DNA of 64,000 bases, taken from NCBI GenBank assembly GCA_907163375.1, contig CAJQUW010003396.1, positions 248,001 to 312,000 on the forward strand, read 5' to 3'. The stretch is from Prostheceraeus crozeri. Taxonomy: Eukaryota > Platyhelminthes > Polycladida > Euryleptidae. This document shows positions 11,681-23,277 of this stretch, piece by piece (positions within the stretch are counted from its first letter, which is position 1; every line of letters begins with the position of its first letter). Position numbers and translations under genes: made by a program. Under the pieces are notes generated by a model, which had not been told where the DNA came from, searched no databases, and was given only the letters and a program-made list of their open reading frames with translations.

Positions 11681-12457
11681 TTAGATCTTCGTGTATTTTA
11701 TCCAGCCTTCACCTTTACCAATGTTGACGCTTTGATCAGTGTATAGAACGAGAATACATTGCCTATTCCGGTGATGGAAATATACCGCTACACACCATTG
11801 AAGTTTGGTTGAAAAACACTCAACAAAGCAATCAAGCAGTGAATCAACACCATGAATGACTATTGAGCAATCTTCAGTGGCGTACGCGTAGATGTGTTTC
11901 TGATCAAACACCAGTACCTCAGATAATTTGAAACTTACTCCATTTTCTGTCTGAATAGCCTGCCTTTCCTGGCACAGTGGAACTATAGGAGCATCCGATT
12001 TTGATGTCAAGGGTGTTACCCGTGCACTTCTCAATAACTTTCCATGTGCTACTCTCACAACATCTTGAATCGGATTAACCGATCGGTTTTGAACCCAAAT
12101 TAGTGTGCTAGCGTCTGGCTGGGATTCACCGTTTGTCCACACCCAACCACTAGTTTCGTACCATCTTTCATGAAGTAGATCGGTCAATCCAATGAAATAT
12201 GTTCGAATCCCAGAGATCTGAATGTTTTTCTGTATTAGATCGAAAACGGTTTGACCACGAATCAATTCACCATTTTCCTTAGCACAAAACGCTTGCGCAG
12301 CACACCAATCTAGTGATATGTTCTTCCAATATAAACAAAGTCCGTCATAGTCTTTAAATGGTGAAGGACACTTCATCTGCCCTTGAGACATCGTTCCAAA
12401 TGCGATGACGAAGATAAAATAGGAATTAAAGAGTCGACTTGACGTTGAAATTTCCAT
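11681..12457 (-). CDS. Secreted C-type-lectin-like protein with a C-terminal PAN/apple-like region
   Basis: This is an uninterrupted 258-codon frame. Residues 1-27 form a hydrophobic signal peptide (core SYFIFVIAFG). Residues 30-120 look like a C-type-lectin-like domain: CPSPFKDYDGLCLYW, a helix with WCAAQAFCAKENGELI, then YFIGLTDLLHERWYETSGWVW. The usual calcium-binding EPN/QPD-WND set is only partly visible, so sugar binding is uncertain. Residues 190-250 (DCSIVIHGVDSLLDCFVECF...WCVAVYFHHRNRQCILV) have the cysteine spacing of a PAN/apple module. The product is probably secreted and may act in recognition or adhesion. A TATA-like CATTATATGAG lies about 45 bp upstream. It appears to be single-exon, but upstream or downstream exons are not excluded. 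Confidence 0.8.
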   Translation of the reverse strand: MEISTSSRLFNSYFIFVIAFGTMSQGQMKCPSPFKDYDGLCLYWKNISLDWCAAQAFCAKENGELIRGQTVFDLIQKNIQISGIRTYFIGLTDLLHERWYETSGWVWTNGESQPDASTLIWVQNRSVNPIQDVVRVAHGKLLRSARVTPLTSKSDAPIVPLCQERQAIQTENGVSFKLSEVLVFDQKHIYAYATEDCSIVIHGVDSLLDCFVECFSTKLQWCVAVYFHHRNRQCILVLYTDQSVNIGKGEGWIKYTKI

Positions 12458-13375
12458 GTTTTCTTCCGATAAATGTTATTCCAGACTTAAGTCTTCTCAT
12501 ATAATGTTCGAAGGTTTGCCGAGTCTGATAGGATTTCAACTTTAAACAATTGAATAATTGAAAGTGTCGCAGTAAAATAAACATTGAAGCATTTCTCAAA
12601 TGAGTCTTTATTTACTGCTAATTGAGGAGAAAGGAAAATTCAGGAGACATTCTTGGTTTACAAGTGCTTTATTTTGCAACCGCATGAATATTTGCTAATC
12701 GTCTATAGAATTTGAAAGATTTCTTATTCCTATAGACCAGAAATTACACAGATCCAGAAATTACATGCATCATATAAGGCGGTGTAGGTGCTTGGGATTT
12801 AGTATTAAATTCACGAAGTGCAAGCAAATTCAATATTTGTTTCAGGCATCGTTCAAGTAAACTTATTCACATTTTGCGTATGATTTCAACCAAGCAAGCA
12901 AAGCCGTAGTTTTCGGGAGTTAACATGGGCCTGTACTAGACAGGTGCAAATGACTGACATCGGCAGACGTTGTGATCTGAACTCCTCTCTGTATAGCAAA
13001 CTCGTCTGAGCATGAAAAATTTACTACCTCGTTCCCTGCACATCTTTGCGCTGGCTCCCGGACTAGGAGTGCATCATAAATCATTTTCTTAGCAAGTGGT
13101 ACACATCCGAAGGTTAACATCCGAATAATAATTCAAAAGTATTTCGAATGTTCTTCAAAAGGATGACATGTCCCCCTTTCATTTTTCTACAGTTCAGGAG
13201 TGCTCAAAATGCAAGGAGTTGTCCATGTCTTTACCGAACCTACCGGAAAATAAAAAATACGCTGCAAATAATTACTCAGATTAATTTTTCCTGATGCAAC
13301 AAATTGATTTCAATTTTAAGAAAAACAAGTTTTTCCAAACAACGATAATGAAAAAATATAGAGGAGTGCGGAAAA
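12458..13375. other. No gene recognised
   Basis: Upstream flank of the lectin-like gene. Only short frames without domains are seen. Confidence 0.5.
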
Positions 13376-13650
13376 CTCATCTGCCTGAAAACTCATCCGT
13401 CGGAAAGCTCATCTGCGGAAAAATCATTCACGTAAGGCTCTCCACGGAAACCCTATCTGTGGAAAGCTCATTACTTGGAAAACACCACTCGGAAGACTCA
13501 TACTTAGGAAAACTCTCCACAAAAACCCTATCCGCGAAAAGCTCATCACTCGGAAAACTCATCCGCAGAATACTCATCCGTCGGAAATATCATCAGCCGG
13601 AAAAGTCATCCGTCGTAAAACTCATCCGCGGAAACTCTTCCGCAGGATAT
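13376..13650 (+). repeat. Degenerate tandem repeat, unit about 15-17 bp
   Basis: About sixteen imperfect copies of a CTCATCCGNCGGAAAA-like unit follow one another. A frame stays open through them (13294-13692) and would encode repeats resembling SSVGKLI, but this looks like a consequence of the repeat rather than a gene. Confidence 0.75.
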
Positions 13651-13998
13651 TCTAACGATATTTTTGAAAATATTTCATGTTATCTGCTTTAGTACCATAA
13701 TTCATGCGGTCATAATTGGGAATTTTAAGTAACCTATATGCTAAATCTTTATTCAGAATATCAAAATTTTAATTTATCATGAAATTATAAGCTATTCTGT
13801 GCATAAAATTATTCGAATGTGCAAGTAGGCAGCATTTCTGTAATTCCCATAATTCGGAAGACCATTGGGCTCTTTTACTTTACCTTGCAACCGCTGACCC
13901 GCACAACCAGGAACCGGAGATCCTATCCTTATTTTCTCTTTTCTTATTGTAATCTTGGCAGTCAAAAGAAGTTTCACGTTGATCACGTTGAGCTTTAA

Positions 13999-15034
13999 CC
14001 CTTTCGATCCTAATGACGACACGTTGTCGTCACGTCATATGCGCTGTGACGACAACGTGTCGTCATTTACCATATTACCCTATATGTAACCTTGAGTTAT
14101 TCCGGTAGATTGAATTGTGTTATTAATTGCTTTTAGCGCTTAATTTTTAAAACCATACTATAGTTTAGCAATGTAAAACGGCAACAACATAAAATCAAAC
14201 GTGTTGAAGACAATCACACAGAATTCTGCTGCTGTTATGACGAAGAGTCTGTAAGTGACTTTTGTTTGCCTTTTGCTTGATTATCTACAATGCAACTCAG
14301 CGGCGACAGTGTGATATCGCACGCACATAGTTGTAAGGCTGGGATTAGGGAAGTGCTAGCTTATTGATTACTGATGGTCGGATCATGGCGACGCGAATAC
14401 TGAAGACTGCGCGTGGTATATTTCGTTGTTGTATACAATAGTTTGTGATACTTTTCAATGCGTGGACTGTATATAGAAAAGAGAATGATAAACGGATGAG
14501 CTTTCTAGACTTTCTGAAGAATGCGATACGACTTTTCACTGATTTACAATCCACGCCGAAGGGACCAAGAAAAAGGAAAAGGCCATCAGAAGACCAACGC
14601 ACGAATACACATGTTCAAGAAAGGATACCCTCTACAGATGGTAAGAGAAATCCAATGAAGCTCTGTCGTGTTTGCTTTAGTGGCGGAATAAGACTTGAAT
14701 CAAGATACTGTTGCAGCTCGTGTCCAGAAAAGCCTGGCTTTTGCTTGGGTGAGTGCTTTACTAAGTTCAATCATAACTAATCCAACCATGAGGAAAGTCA
14801 CGAATACACTATGTGTATATGGTAGAGAATATAGAGTATTTTGGATAATTACAATTGTTTTCGTTTGTTTTTGTGAAGTCAGAGTAATATTTGACATATT
14901 AATCATCACAATTTGTGTTATTTAGTGTCATGACAGCAATTTTTAAGCGAATACACACTAATTAAAAACCATGAAATTTCGGATTTTTACAAGCACATAG
15001 GGGGAGTCATGGATGAGAAACAGGATCGAAAGGG
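13999..15034 (+). mobile_element. piggyBac element, internally deleted
   Basis: The 1036-bp element has 13-bp terminal repeats CCCTTTCGATCCT and AGGATCGAAAGGG, each next to a TTAA (13995-13998 and 15035-15038). This is the exact target duplication of piggyBac. Just inside the left end is a perfect palindrome built from GACGACACGTTGTCGTCAC and its complement (about 14013-14064), a likely transposase-binding site. Only the transposase C-terminus remains. Confidence 0.95.
14445..14780 (+). pseudogene. C-terminal fragment of piggyBac transposase (DDE_Tnp_1_7)
   Basis: A 111-codon frame begins with the end of the catalytic domain (MILFNAWTVYRKENDKRMSF, the Asn-Ala-x-x-x-Tyr motif) and ends with the cysteine-rich finger of piggyBac transposases. 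The finger shows CRVCFSGGIRLESRYCCSSC, then FCLGECFTKFNH. This finger binds the element ends in the family. The DDD catalytic part is absent, so the protein cannot catalyse transposition. If translated, it could still bind termini and interfere with an intact relative, but that is speculation. Confidence 0.88.
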
Positions 15035-15487
15035 TTAAAATATTCGCTTGCAGAATGAAAAATGAGTCTATGAGCACTTCCAATATAACATAAACATATG
15101 CGATTATCATGTTTCCGTTCAACATTTCTTAAGTCTAACTTCCGCTTACTAATTTTCATAAAACACAATTTTCATCATTAAAGATTTTAGACAGATTAAT
15201 TAAAATATATCTAATATTAGATCAATTTTATATGATTCCTCAAAGTGACCCTATCCTTTATCACACAAGTGGGCAAGTGGACAGGTGCAGTTAAGTTGAT
15301 GAGCTTGTATTCTGATGCAGGATGTGCTCCATTCAGTTTGTTCGAACCAGGGTTATTTAACGGACAAAACGTTGTGACATGACAAGAAAAAACGACAGTT
15401 GTTTACTTCGTTGCTAACAGTTCATTTAAAATTAAATCATTTCGTGACATGACAGATTGATTCGTGCTAACAACGTCTCTTACAAAA

Positions 15488-16306
15488 CAGGGATGCGGAG
15501 TCCTATCATTTTGATAGGACTCCGACTCCGGGGGTTGATAGGACCTCGGCTTTTAATAGGACACCGACTCCAGGTGGCAAGTATACAAAGCCTAGTTTTT
15601 TTTAAAAAAAATAAACTGCTGACCTGTATACATCATAAATCATTATAGGCTTACCTGAACCTACTTTTAGTGATCATTGCTGTATCAAGTATCAATCATT
15701 TTCGGTAATAGTTTATCAAATGTTGCTTTAAGTTGGATGCATGCGACTCGGCTCTTCCCATCTTGTTGATGTGTGCTGCACACGGTTTTCTCCAGTCTCT
15801 ACCAGGCAGGAAAATCCTCCATCCTTCTCCAAAAAGTATGATTACACTTTCGATTTTAATATGCGCTTAGAGGAGCCATCACGCAAGATTAACGCTTGCT
15901 GGGTAAGAGGTAATATTCTCAAACAAACTAGAATTTCATTTTTGTCTCTAATGTGACCTTTGGTGCGTATAGGTGTGATCGAGACTAGGAAGGCTTGTAT
16001 TCTGTACTAAATCATCGAGTGAAAAGACAATCCTTTTTCACTATCACGGTTCATTCCCTCAACTACTATTACAAGCTTTGCATGGAGCAGTGTCTCTGTA
16101 CTTTTGTTTGACGGAGAAAGTTGACACCAAGACAGTGACAGCTACATGCACGAGAATAAATAATTTGTTTGCTTTATATTTCGGGTCTAGTTATAGGCCG
16201 GAGTCCTATCATTTGATATGACTCCGACTCCAGCAAAAAAGATAGGACTCCGACTCCAGCAAAAATGATAGGACTCCGGGACTTCGACTCCCACTCCGCA
16301 TCCCTG
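15488..16306 (-). mobile_element. Non-autonomous hAT-type element (GGAGTC family, copy B)
   Basis: The ends are CAGGGATGCGGAGTCC and CCGCATCCCTG. The flanks TTACAAAA (15480-15487) and CTACAAAA (16307-16314) agree at 7/8. Relative to copy A it is inverted. It shares the GAGGGAACGAACCGTGATAG block and the BED-finger remnant on the minus strand. Confidence 0.9.
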
Positions 16307-16464
16307 CTACAAAACCACAGATTTACACAATACTTTTGCGCACAGTCCCCGCTCAACGCGTGTTGGAAAAGCGCGTTGTTACATGTAAGCAATTTGGGAA
16401 ATACAAAATTTGAACAGTGAGCATGTGCACATAACATAATGAAGTCATGATGATATGTTGTAAC

Positions 16465-17307
16465 CATAGAGTAGGCATACTTTATAGCAGAGTGTCGACT
16501 CAAAAATGTGTCTTATGCAGTGAAATTTTTTTTGCATGAGAAGATTCAAATTTTTGCGTAGATTACGTTCCTGCGATGCAAAAAATTATTTGAACGGTTT
16601 TTGAGAAGCTAAATTTTTGAAAATTATTCCTGTATTTCTGTACAAGTGACGTGTATATAGATAGAATGAAGCTTATTAGATATCAAAAGGAATGAGCATG
16701 CTAGCAGGTATCTTAATTGAGCGGAAATTAAGCTGATTGTCAAGGTAATTTCTTGAGCCACATTGTAATGCAAGTCTTCATGGAAAAGTTGAGATCTCAT
16801 TCTGCTTCTTTGCAATATAAAGATTTTAACTTAATTTTTATCGTCATAATCTTATGTTTCATTAGATTTATGCTTCGTATCTTAAATCTGAATTGTAATG
16901 TGGGTCCATTTAATATCCTTTAAAGTCAATTATGATCTCTGTCTTTGAGTATGATGTTTTGATCTTTCATGGGCAGACTTTGTAATATGATCACACTTTA
17001 GAAAATACTCTTATTAATAAAGCTGAGCATCAGAGTAATAGCAGCCCCTCGAATTGCTAATTTAACAAACTACTTTACCATTCCAAGTATGACATGACAC
17101 GAACGGTATGTAAATACTATTATTCCTTCTGTATTGCTATCATGATCAGTCAAATCGGAATGAATTTCTCCAATAGTGTAAAATTTTGCATATCTCACAT
17201 GTGGCACTGGGTCTCAACTCGAGTTCATTTAATACAATCGAAACTGTACACACATTGGGATTTAATTAATGCTGAGTTGTTACTCTACCTTATATACTTC
17301 CTCTATG
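16465..17307. mobile_element. hAT-like non-autonomous element, CATAGAG family copy 1
   Basis: It starts CATAGAGTAGGCATACTTTA and ends in the inverted form TATACTTCCTCTATG. The terminal repeat extends about 35 bp. Flanking 8-mers GTTGTAAC and GCTGTAAG match at 6/8. Most of its length aligns directly with the copy at 24530-25396 (for example AGAGTGTCGACTCAAAAA and GCGGAAATTAAGCTGATT). No transposase was found. Confidence 0.82.
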
Positions 17308-17462
17308 GCTGTAAGAAAACTATATCTGCTTTTGAAAACTAGCTGCTTTATCATCGACAAATCAAATGTTTTGAACAAAACGATGTGGTTCGCAAATGAA
17401 TCTTCAACTTCAGATTCTTCTGGCCGCATTTGTCTTCCGCAGGAACCACAGGCGTAATTGAG

Positions 17463-17813
17463 TCAGTGACTGTCCGAATAATCACTCTGCACAATATCGA
17501 GGCTAGGAGACTGAGTTCTCTTGATGAAATCATGGTTCCCGTTACTTTCAAAAACAAGCAATTTCTTGAAAGGACGAAGGAAAGAGCGATCATCTCTACG
17601 AACAGGAGCAACACGAACCTTACCAGCCGAGTCACGGATTACTTGAGAAACAACAGCTAAAGGCCAGTTGATCCCACCTGTCCCTGAATCTTCTATTAAG
17701 ACAGCATCTCCATCCTCAGGAACTCCACTGACATTGTCAGCTCTCCAAGAATGCAAAGAAGCCAGGTATTCCTGTTTCCAGACTTCCACAAACTGAGAAC
17801 GGTCACTTTCCAT
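17463..17813 (-). pseudogene. BEL/Pao retrotransposon integrase C-terminal domain (DUF5641-like)
   Basis: A 116-codon frame shows FVEVWKQEYLASLHSWRADN, then GDAVLIEDSGTGGINWPLAV, VRVAPVRRDDRSFLRPFKKL. This is the order seen in the small C-terminal domain that ends BEL/Pao Pol proteins (tryptophan-rich start, Gly-Asp-x-Val-Leu-Ile, x-x-Trp-Pro-Leu, Arg-Pro-x-x-Lys-Leu). The catalytic integrase core and LTRs were not found nearby, so it is an isolated remnant. The frame itself has no stop. Confidence 0.85.
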
Positions 17814-18150
17814 TCCCTGTACAGCTACTGCAGACTAGTCACTGATTCTGAATCCCTAACAGACTGGCGCTGGACATGTGCATCACAAATCGGGAAATAT
17901 CTAGGGGCAAGGGGCAAAGGGCAAAGGATCGTGCACATCAGAAGAAACATGAGAAGTTGGACGCTTTAGCAGATTCGACATCATTCAGAATCGTCCCTAA
18001 GGGTGGTGCGTTTATACCCTTAAACTTTATTGCTGATACTTTTCGATCAGTCAAAAAAGAATGGACAGACAACGGAAACAAAGACGCAGCTTCAATAATC
18101 GTGCTTCGTGCGTCTCAGGCAGAATTCAAGCAAAAGCAATTTGTCTGAAA
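17814..18150 (+). other. Open frame of unknown nature
   Basis: A 90-codon frame (17876-18148) lies between two retroelement fragments. It contains DSTSFRIVPKGGAFIPLNFI and a basic N-terminus. I do not recognise it. It could be part of a decayed retroelement or chance. Confidence 0.2.
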
Positions 18151-18159
18151 AACCAAAAA

Positions 18160-18500
18160 TTTGATATTCATAACTTCCTTGAGAATTGTCCCATCTGCCA
18201 TCAAAGCATTCAAAGTTAGATTCTTTCTGGTAACAACATTCATTCTGCATTTACTAATATTGACAGGAAGGTCAATAGATGAAGACCATTTATACATGGG
18301 TACCATATATGGGCATAATGACACTATCCCATTCGATTTGCAATTAACATCGATGGGATCTCTTACAAAATGTAGGAATAAACCGTCGTCTGCATACTTG
18401 ATAACTTTCGCATTAGAACACACAGATTTTTAGTCATCAATAGTCATGGCAAGCAGAATAGGCCCCAAGACACTATCAGAGTATCTTATCGGTCAGCCGC
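18160..18500 (-). pseudogene. CR1-like non-LTR reverse transcriptase fragment
   Basis: On the minus strand a DSVLGPILLAMTID segment is followed, after a stop, by NAKVIKYADDGLFLHFVRD and then by degenerate sequence. The spacing of SVLGP and YADD is that of RT motifs 4-5 in CR1/Jockey-type elements. It is too short and interrupted to function. Confidence 0.7.
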
Positions 18501-19982
18501 CTCTTGAACTATTGCTTGAAGTATTGCTTCTAATCACAAGAATTTCGCGGTGCAACATATTTCGTGTGTGAACTTTCTAATGATGGCATCCAGTTGATCT
18601 AACTCACCGATTTTCAAGCAATAAACAGCAATTCAACATCATAAATATAGTACGAAGTATATATATAGTGTCAAATATAGAAGGATTACGTATATTTGAT
18701 ATGGAAATAATACATGCCAATTTCTGAAAGAAAACTGATAGTTCTCAGATGAATAACATTATTCATGATGGAAGAACTCTGGTAATGCTAAATGTATCCT
18801 ACAACACTGATTTTGCCACTATGATCAACGCATTGGTCTACATTATGATTAAGTGGTGAGGAGGATAAACATTGATGTTAGGAGAATTATTCTTTCAATG
18901 GAAAAGCAACAACAATTCAATAACTGAAAAGGATTATGAAGTACTAAGACATACTACTATAAAATCAATAACAAGTATAAAACGTCAGAAGCAAAACATT
19001 TTGAGATGCTTGAGATAGTGAACGACGTTTTGAGCACCAGATGATGATCACAACTGCTGTAAATACTCAAATAGACCTATGCACTCAAAACACTTGTGCG
19101 ACACGTTGCTCAATCGAACTACGCTGAGTTTTCTTTAATTGATTATTAAGTAGTGAGTTATACTCAAATACCTGTACGGAATGCCTGTAGATACAGCAGA
19201 TTTTAGAAATGAGTAATATGTATGAAAGTGGGCCGCTTGTCCCCATTTGGAACTTATCATAGTTTGAATATGAAAATCAAAGCCGCTTTCATTTTGCTCA
19301 GTACTTATCATAGCCATTAATTTCAGAATATGGCTCTATTCAATCGAAAAGCCACATGTTCCAAAATTCTCCTGGCTTAAACGTGGATAAGAAATATTTG
19401 CTCTATGTCACAAAACTTCGAAAGTGAACTGACACGGTCGACATTTCTATCAAAAAGTTTTATCAATTGGAATCTTATACAGAAAAGGTTTTTCTCAAGT
19501 TAGTAAAATTAGTATTTTGAAACTTTTGACTGGATGGTGTTAATGTTATATACTGCAGAATGCGAAGGTACTTATTTGAATGTGTCTATGCAGAGAACAT
19601 ACCGTTCAACTGCAGGTAAAAGCCAGGGAACCCCAGATCCCTGAAAAATTATGCTAGATTTCTAACAATAATGTTTCTATGCCGTTAAGGCCTATATGGT
19701 AACAGGCCTTCAAGTCCACAGAAGTAACAAGTAAATAGAAAAGTTGCAAAAAGTCAGTTCAGTCTGCCCTCTGAAAAGGTGCCTCCAGCATTAATACAGA
19801 TATCTTGATCTCCTTGTCATAACCTCAACGCGCCCTCGTATTTTTTTGATATTGGTTCCTCTGAATGGAGATGCATTCCTACACTATTATTCATAAAGTT
19901 CCGAATGAGTAATAGAAAAAGTACTGAACCTGAGTACTAACTACGATTAAGAAATGAGTCCCAAATTCTAGTACCGTACTCT
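18501..19982. other. No gene recognised
   Basis: AT-rich, with only short frames and no clear repeat boundary. Confidence 0.5.
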
Positions 19983-20405
19983 TTGGGTGTGAAAATATCA
20001 GCACTCATTTTAGAACTGTTTGGGTTAGAAAGCAGTTATTACATCGATCCTCCTCTGCATACCATGTGCCCTCCCAAATCAGCTCGAACTGGCAACTTCC
20101 TTCAGGTTCCATCTCGAACCTCGCGCAGCCGCAATTCGTTCTTTCCGACATCAATTATCCTTACCAACGATACGTGGTGTGACTGACGTCTGTTCTTCCT
20201 CTTTTTTCGTTTTTCTATTTGGTTTACATTACTTTCTTGTGTACTCACATGTTTAGGGTGCAAACGTCAACGGTAGTTATAATTGCATCACTCGCACAAC
20301 ATCCATTATCTCATCATTCAGTTATAACCTGTGATTTTGTTGTATATTTCTTGTGATCTATGATTTTCAATTATTTCAAATAAATATACGATAAACGATA
20401 AACGA
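19983..20405 (+). mobile_element. 3' end of a non-LTR retrotransposon
   Basis: The 67-codon frame at 19983-20186 ends ARTGNFLQVPSRTSRSRNSF followed by FPTSI, a signature found at the C-terminus of CR1-like ORF2 proteins. A pyrimidine-rich 3' UTR follows and ends in AAATAAATATACGATAAACG, with the heptamer GATAAAC repeated. Short-tandem 3' tails are typical of this group. Confidence 0.6.
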
Positions 20406-22255
20406 AGCACATTACTTACTTAATTTACACTTATTTTAGCACTCATTTCGCAACTTGCATAGGAAAAGTACCTCTATTAAATCGAAAAATTCAATACGGC
20501 AGATCTAGCCCGCTAAAGGCTATCACATGCGAAGAAGTATTTTGGTAATTAAACACAAATGCTGTACGCGGTTAGGACGTATCTTTGCGTTGTGTTGTGC
20601 AAAAAACCAGACGTGTCTAGTAAACCAAGAAATAGCCTATATTTGTATTCAAATCTTTACACATCGGTAGCCAACTAGCGCAGACAAACAAATACGTCAA
20701 GTCAATTATCTACAGTTCAATTTCATACAAATGCATTTGGATGATAAAATATGCACAAGATTCAAAGCGCAATCGGTGAAGTAGGTAAACATAGGCAGAA
20801 CTCAAAGCACTGTCGAAGAGGATGAAAAATGTTGACAGGACTCAAAACGCTTTCGGAGAGGATGGAGAAAGTTGATAGAACTTAAAGTGCTGTCGGAAAG
20901 AATGGCAAGCGTGCTGACAGTAGGAGCACCTACTAAATGGCGTATCCTGTTTATAAGCTATGAAGTTTAGTCGCTAATCGTTAATATAGTCACTTTCCGA
21001 ACCATGCAAACACAATGTTGTCGAAAATATCATTAACTATGTAAAAATGTGATTCAGCAGCGGACTGATGGTGCTATTCGTAAATTGAGAAATAAGTGTA
21101 ATTGCAATATAAACAAGTTTATTGTCATGTTGCTGAGGTCATAATGATATTTTGTGTAAGTTTCATTGCCAACATCCATCATTTTTCTCGACAAGTGGCA
21201 TTCTGCTTCTATCAGACTTGAAATTCAAAGAAAAAAAGAAAATAAATTAGTCAGCTAAATCAGTTAATGGCAACAATGCACAGTGGCGGAAGATTGTGTC
21301 AAGCTTTCGGATGTAATCGACTAAGCTCACATCCTACAAACTTTGTTATTGAATTTGCGCCAAAATACTCCATCGACTCCATCAGTTTTGCAATAAATTG
21401 GAGAAATCTATCAAAGAAGAGAACAAATGAAAACTGGGATATTATTCCGACTTTGATTTCCGACGATGAAGTTATCACATGGACCTACATCGCGGAATAT
21501 CTTCTGTTTAAGACTGTAATTAACTGCACTATTTGTGGAATGACAGACATCAGACACCGAAAGGTCCACAGCTAAAATGATCATGAGGAAACCGACCACT
21601 GAAATGGTGGATTTTATAGAGCGATTTGAAACCCTTTTTCGACTAGACATGACTTTGCTTCCACATAATTTCCTTCAGAAGTATGAGCAATCTTATGCTC
21701 CTGATTTCTGCTCGTGACATCATTATGTTACACATGAAAAGTTTTGTAAATCACTTTTTCGCATCCGGCTTCGTAAGTTTTTTCTTAGCATTGAATATTC
21801 TTTCACCATGTAGATTTCACCATTTTGTAATGTTTTACTAATAAGCTTCAAATATAGCAGTACAAATATTATTTATTACCTATAATAAGAATTAAATTTC
21901 TAAAATTTACTTTTAATTAAGACACCGAGAGTAAGGATGAACTACTCTATCATTAAGAATGAAACGGTAGAAGTTGGTTGAACATGATAATTTGACAGTA
22001 AGCGCTGTTTACCTTGATTACCCTGAGAAATCGCCACTGATATATGTATACGTAGAAGATGTATGAAGTGAACGCAACGCCAACGGTGACGCAGTCCCTC
22101 CTAATTATCATTGAGAACAAACAACAGTGTATGAGATTTTTTTACTTCAAATCTGAACAAAATTGAAAGGAAGCTAGAAATCATTTCATCATTCATACAG
22201 CAAACTTGGACATTTTAAAACGCAAAACAAATATTGCAACATCGTAAAATAGTCC
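20406..22255. other. No gene firmly recognised; possible zinc-finger-like frame at 21267-21575
   Basis: Most of this stretch shows nothing. One 102-codon plus-strand frame starts MATMHSGGRLCQAFGCNRLS and later has CTICGMTDIRHRKVH. The Cys-x4-Cys start is weakly reminiscent of a THAP finger, but the rest does not fit well. A decayed transposase end is possible. Confidence is low. Confidence 0.25.
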
Positions 22256-23047
22256 GGCAGCCAGAGCGAGTTTCTGTAGGGAACGAGGCCGAAAGTGAGA
22301 CTCTCACAGAATGATGTACACCTATGCCTGCTACGAATCGGCACGTCTGCCGAGTTCTGGTGAGTTCCTCTTCTTGTCAGACAAGATCAAAGAAAAACAC
22401 ATGTAAATCCAATGGAACGCAGAATGCAGTTTTTGGCAAAAATGGAATTTTCTATGTTTTCTCTGATTAAACGAAAAGTACTAAGTCTAGAGTCATAATT
22501 TTTGGCATGGCATGTCTTCAGGTCATTTTCTGTTATGTGCATGCACTACTGTCTATAAAGATAAACACATCCAAATTTGGTGAGCCTCTCAATGTCGGCA
22601 GACACAAACATTTTGAGGAACTTTATCCACATTCAACCACATTCCACATGTATGTGAGAATGTGGTTCAATGTGGATGAAGTGGGCCAACATGTTGGTAT
22701 TTGCCGTAAGCAAGAGGCTTGCCAAATCTGAATGTGTTTAGCTTTATACATAGGGGTGCATGGACATGAAAGTAAATGACCTGAAGACATTCCATGCCAA
22801 AAATTATGACTCTGGGCTTAGTACTTTTTGTTTAATCAGAGAAAACATAGAAAATTCCATTTTTGCCAAAAACTGCAATCTGTGTTCCATTGGATTTACA
22901 TGTGTTTTTCTTTGATCTTGTCTGACAAGAAGAGGAACTCACTAGAAGTCGGCAGACGTGCAGATTTGTAGCAGGCATAGAGTGTACATCATTTTGTGAA
23001 AGTCTCACTTTCGGCCTCGTTCCCTGCAGAAACTCGTTCTGGCTGCT
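22256..23047. repeat. Large fold-back element with about 300-bp inverted arms
   Basis: The left arm (22256-22560) and right arm (22738-23047) are reverse complements with few mismatches. Paired landmarks include GGCAGCCAGAGCGAGTTTCT, GAACGAGGCCGAAAGTGAGA, CTTGTCAGACAAGATCAAAG and TTTTTGGCATGG. The central 180 bp holds its own smaller palindrome around CACATGTATGTG. No transposase is present. A second, broken copy lies at 9620-10850. Confidence 0.88.
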
Positions 23048-23126
23048 TTTATAGTGATAGCTTTCAATAGTGATTGTTTAAGCTTTTAACTTTAATCTTA
23101 AGAACAAGTCATCAATTTACTAGGTG

Positions 23127-23235
23127 TGATATATATCGACGTTTCGCGACCAGGCTCAAGTTAAAGTTGAAATATTCTTCTTTTAGCCAGTTGAACATGA
23201 TCTAGCGAAACGTCGATGTACACCTTGAATACTTA
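23127..23235. repeat. Short hairpin element
   Basis: GGTGTGATATATATCGACG plus TTTCGC on the left pairs with GCGAAACGTCGATGTACACC on the right, separated by about 60 bp. It lies just beyond the stop of the methyltransferase-like exon on the minus strand. Confidence 0.6.
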
Positions 23236-23277
23236 CTCCTCCCATCAAAGTTGACAGATGATGAAACTCGTCGATGT

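Noticed and set aside
13376-13650. CRISPR-like array
   Set aside because: The units are contiguous and degenerate, with no unique spacers, in eukaryotic DNA.
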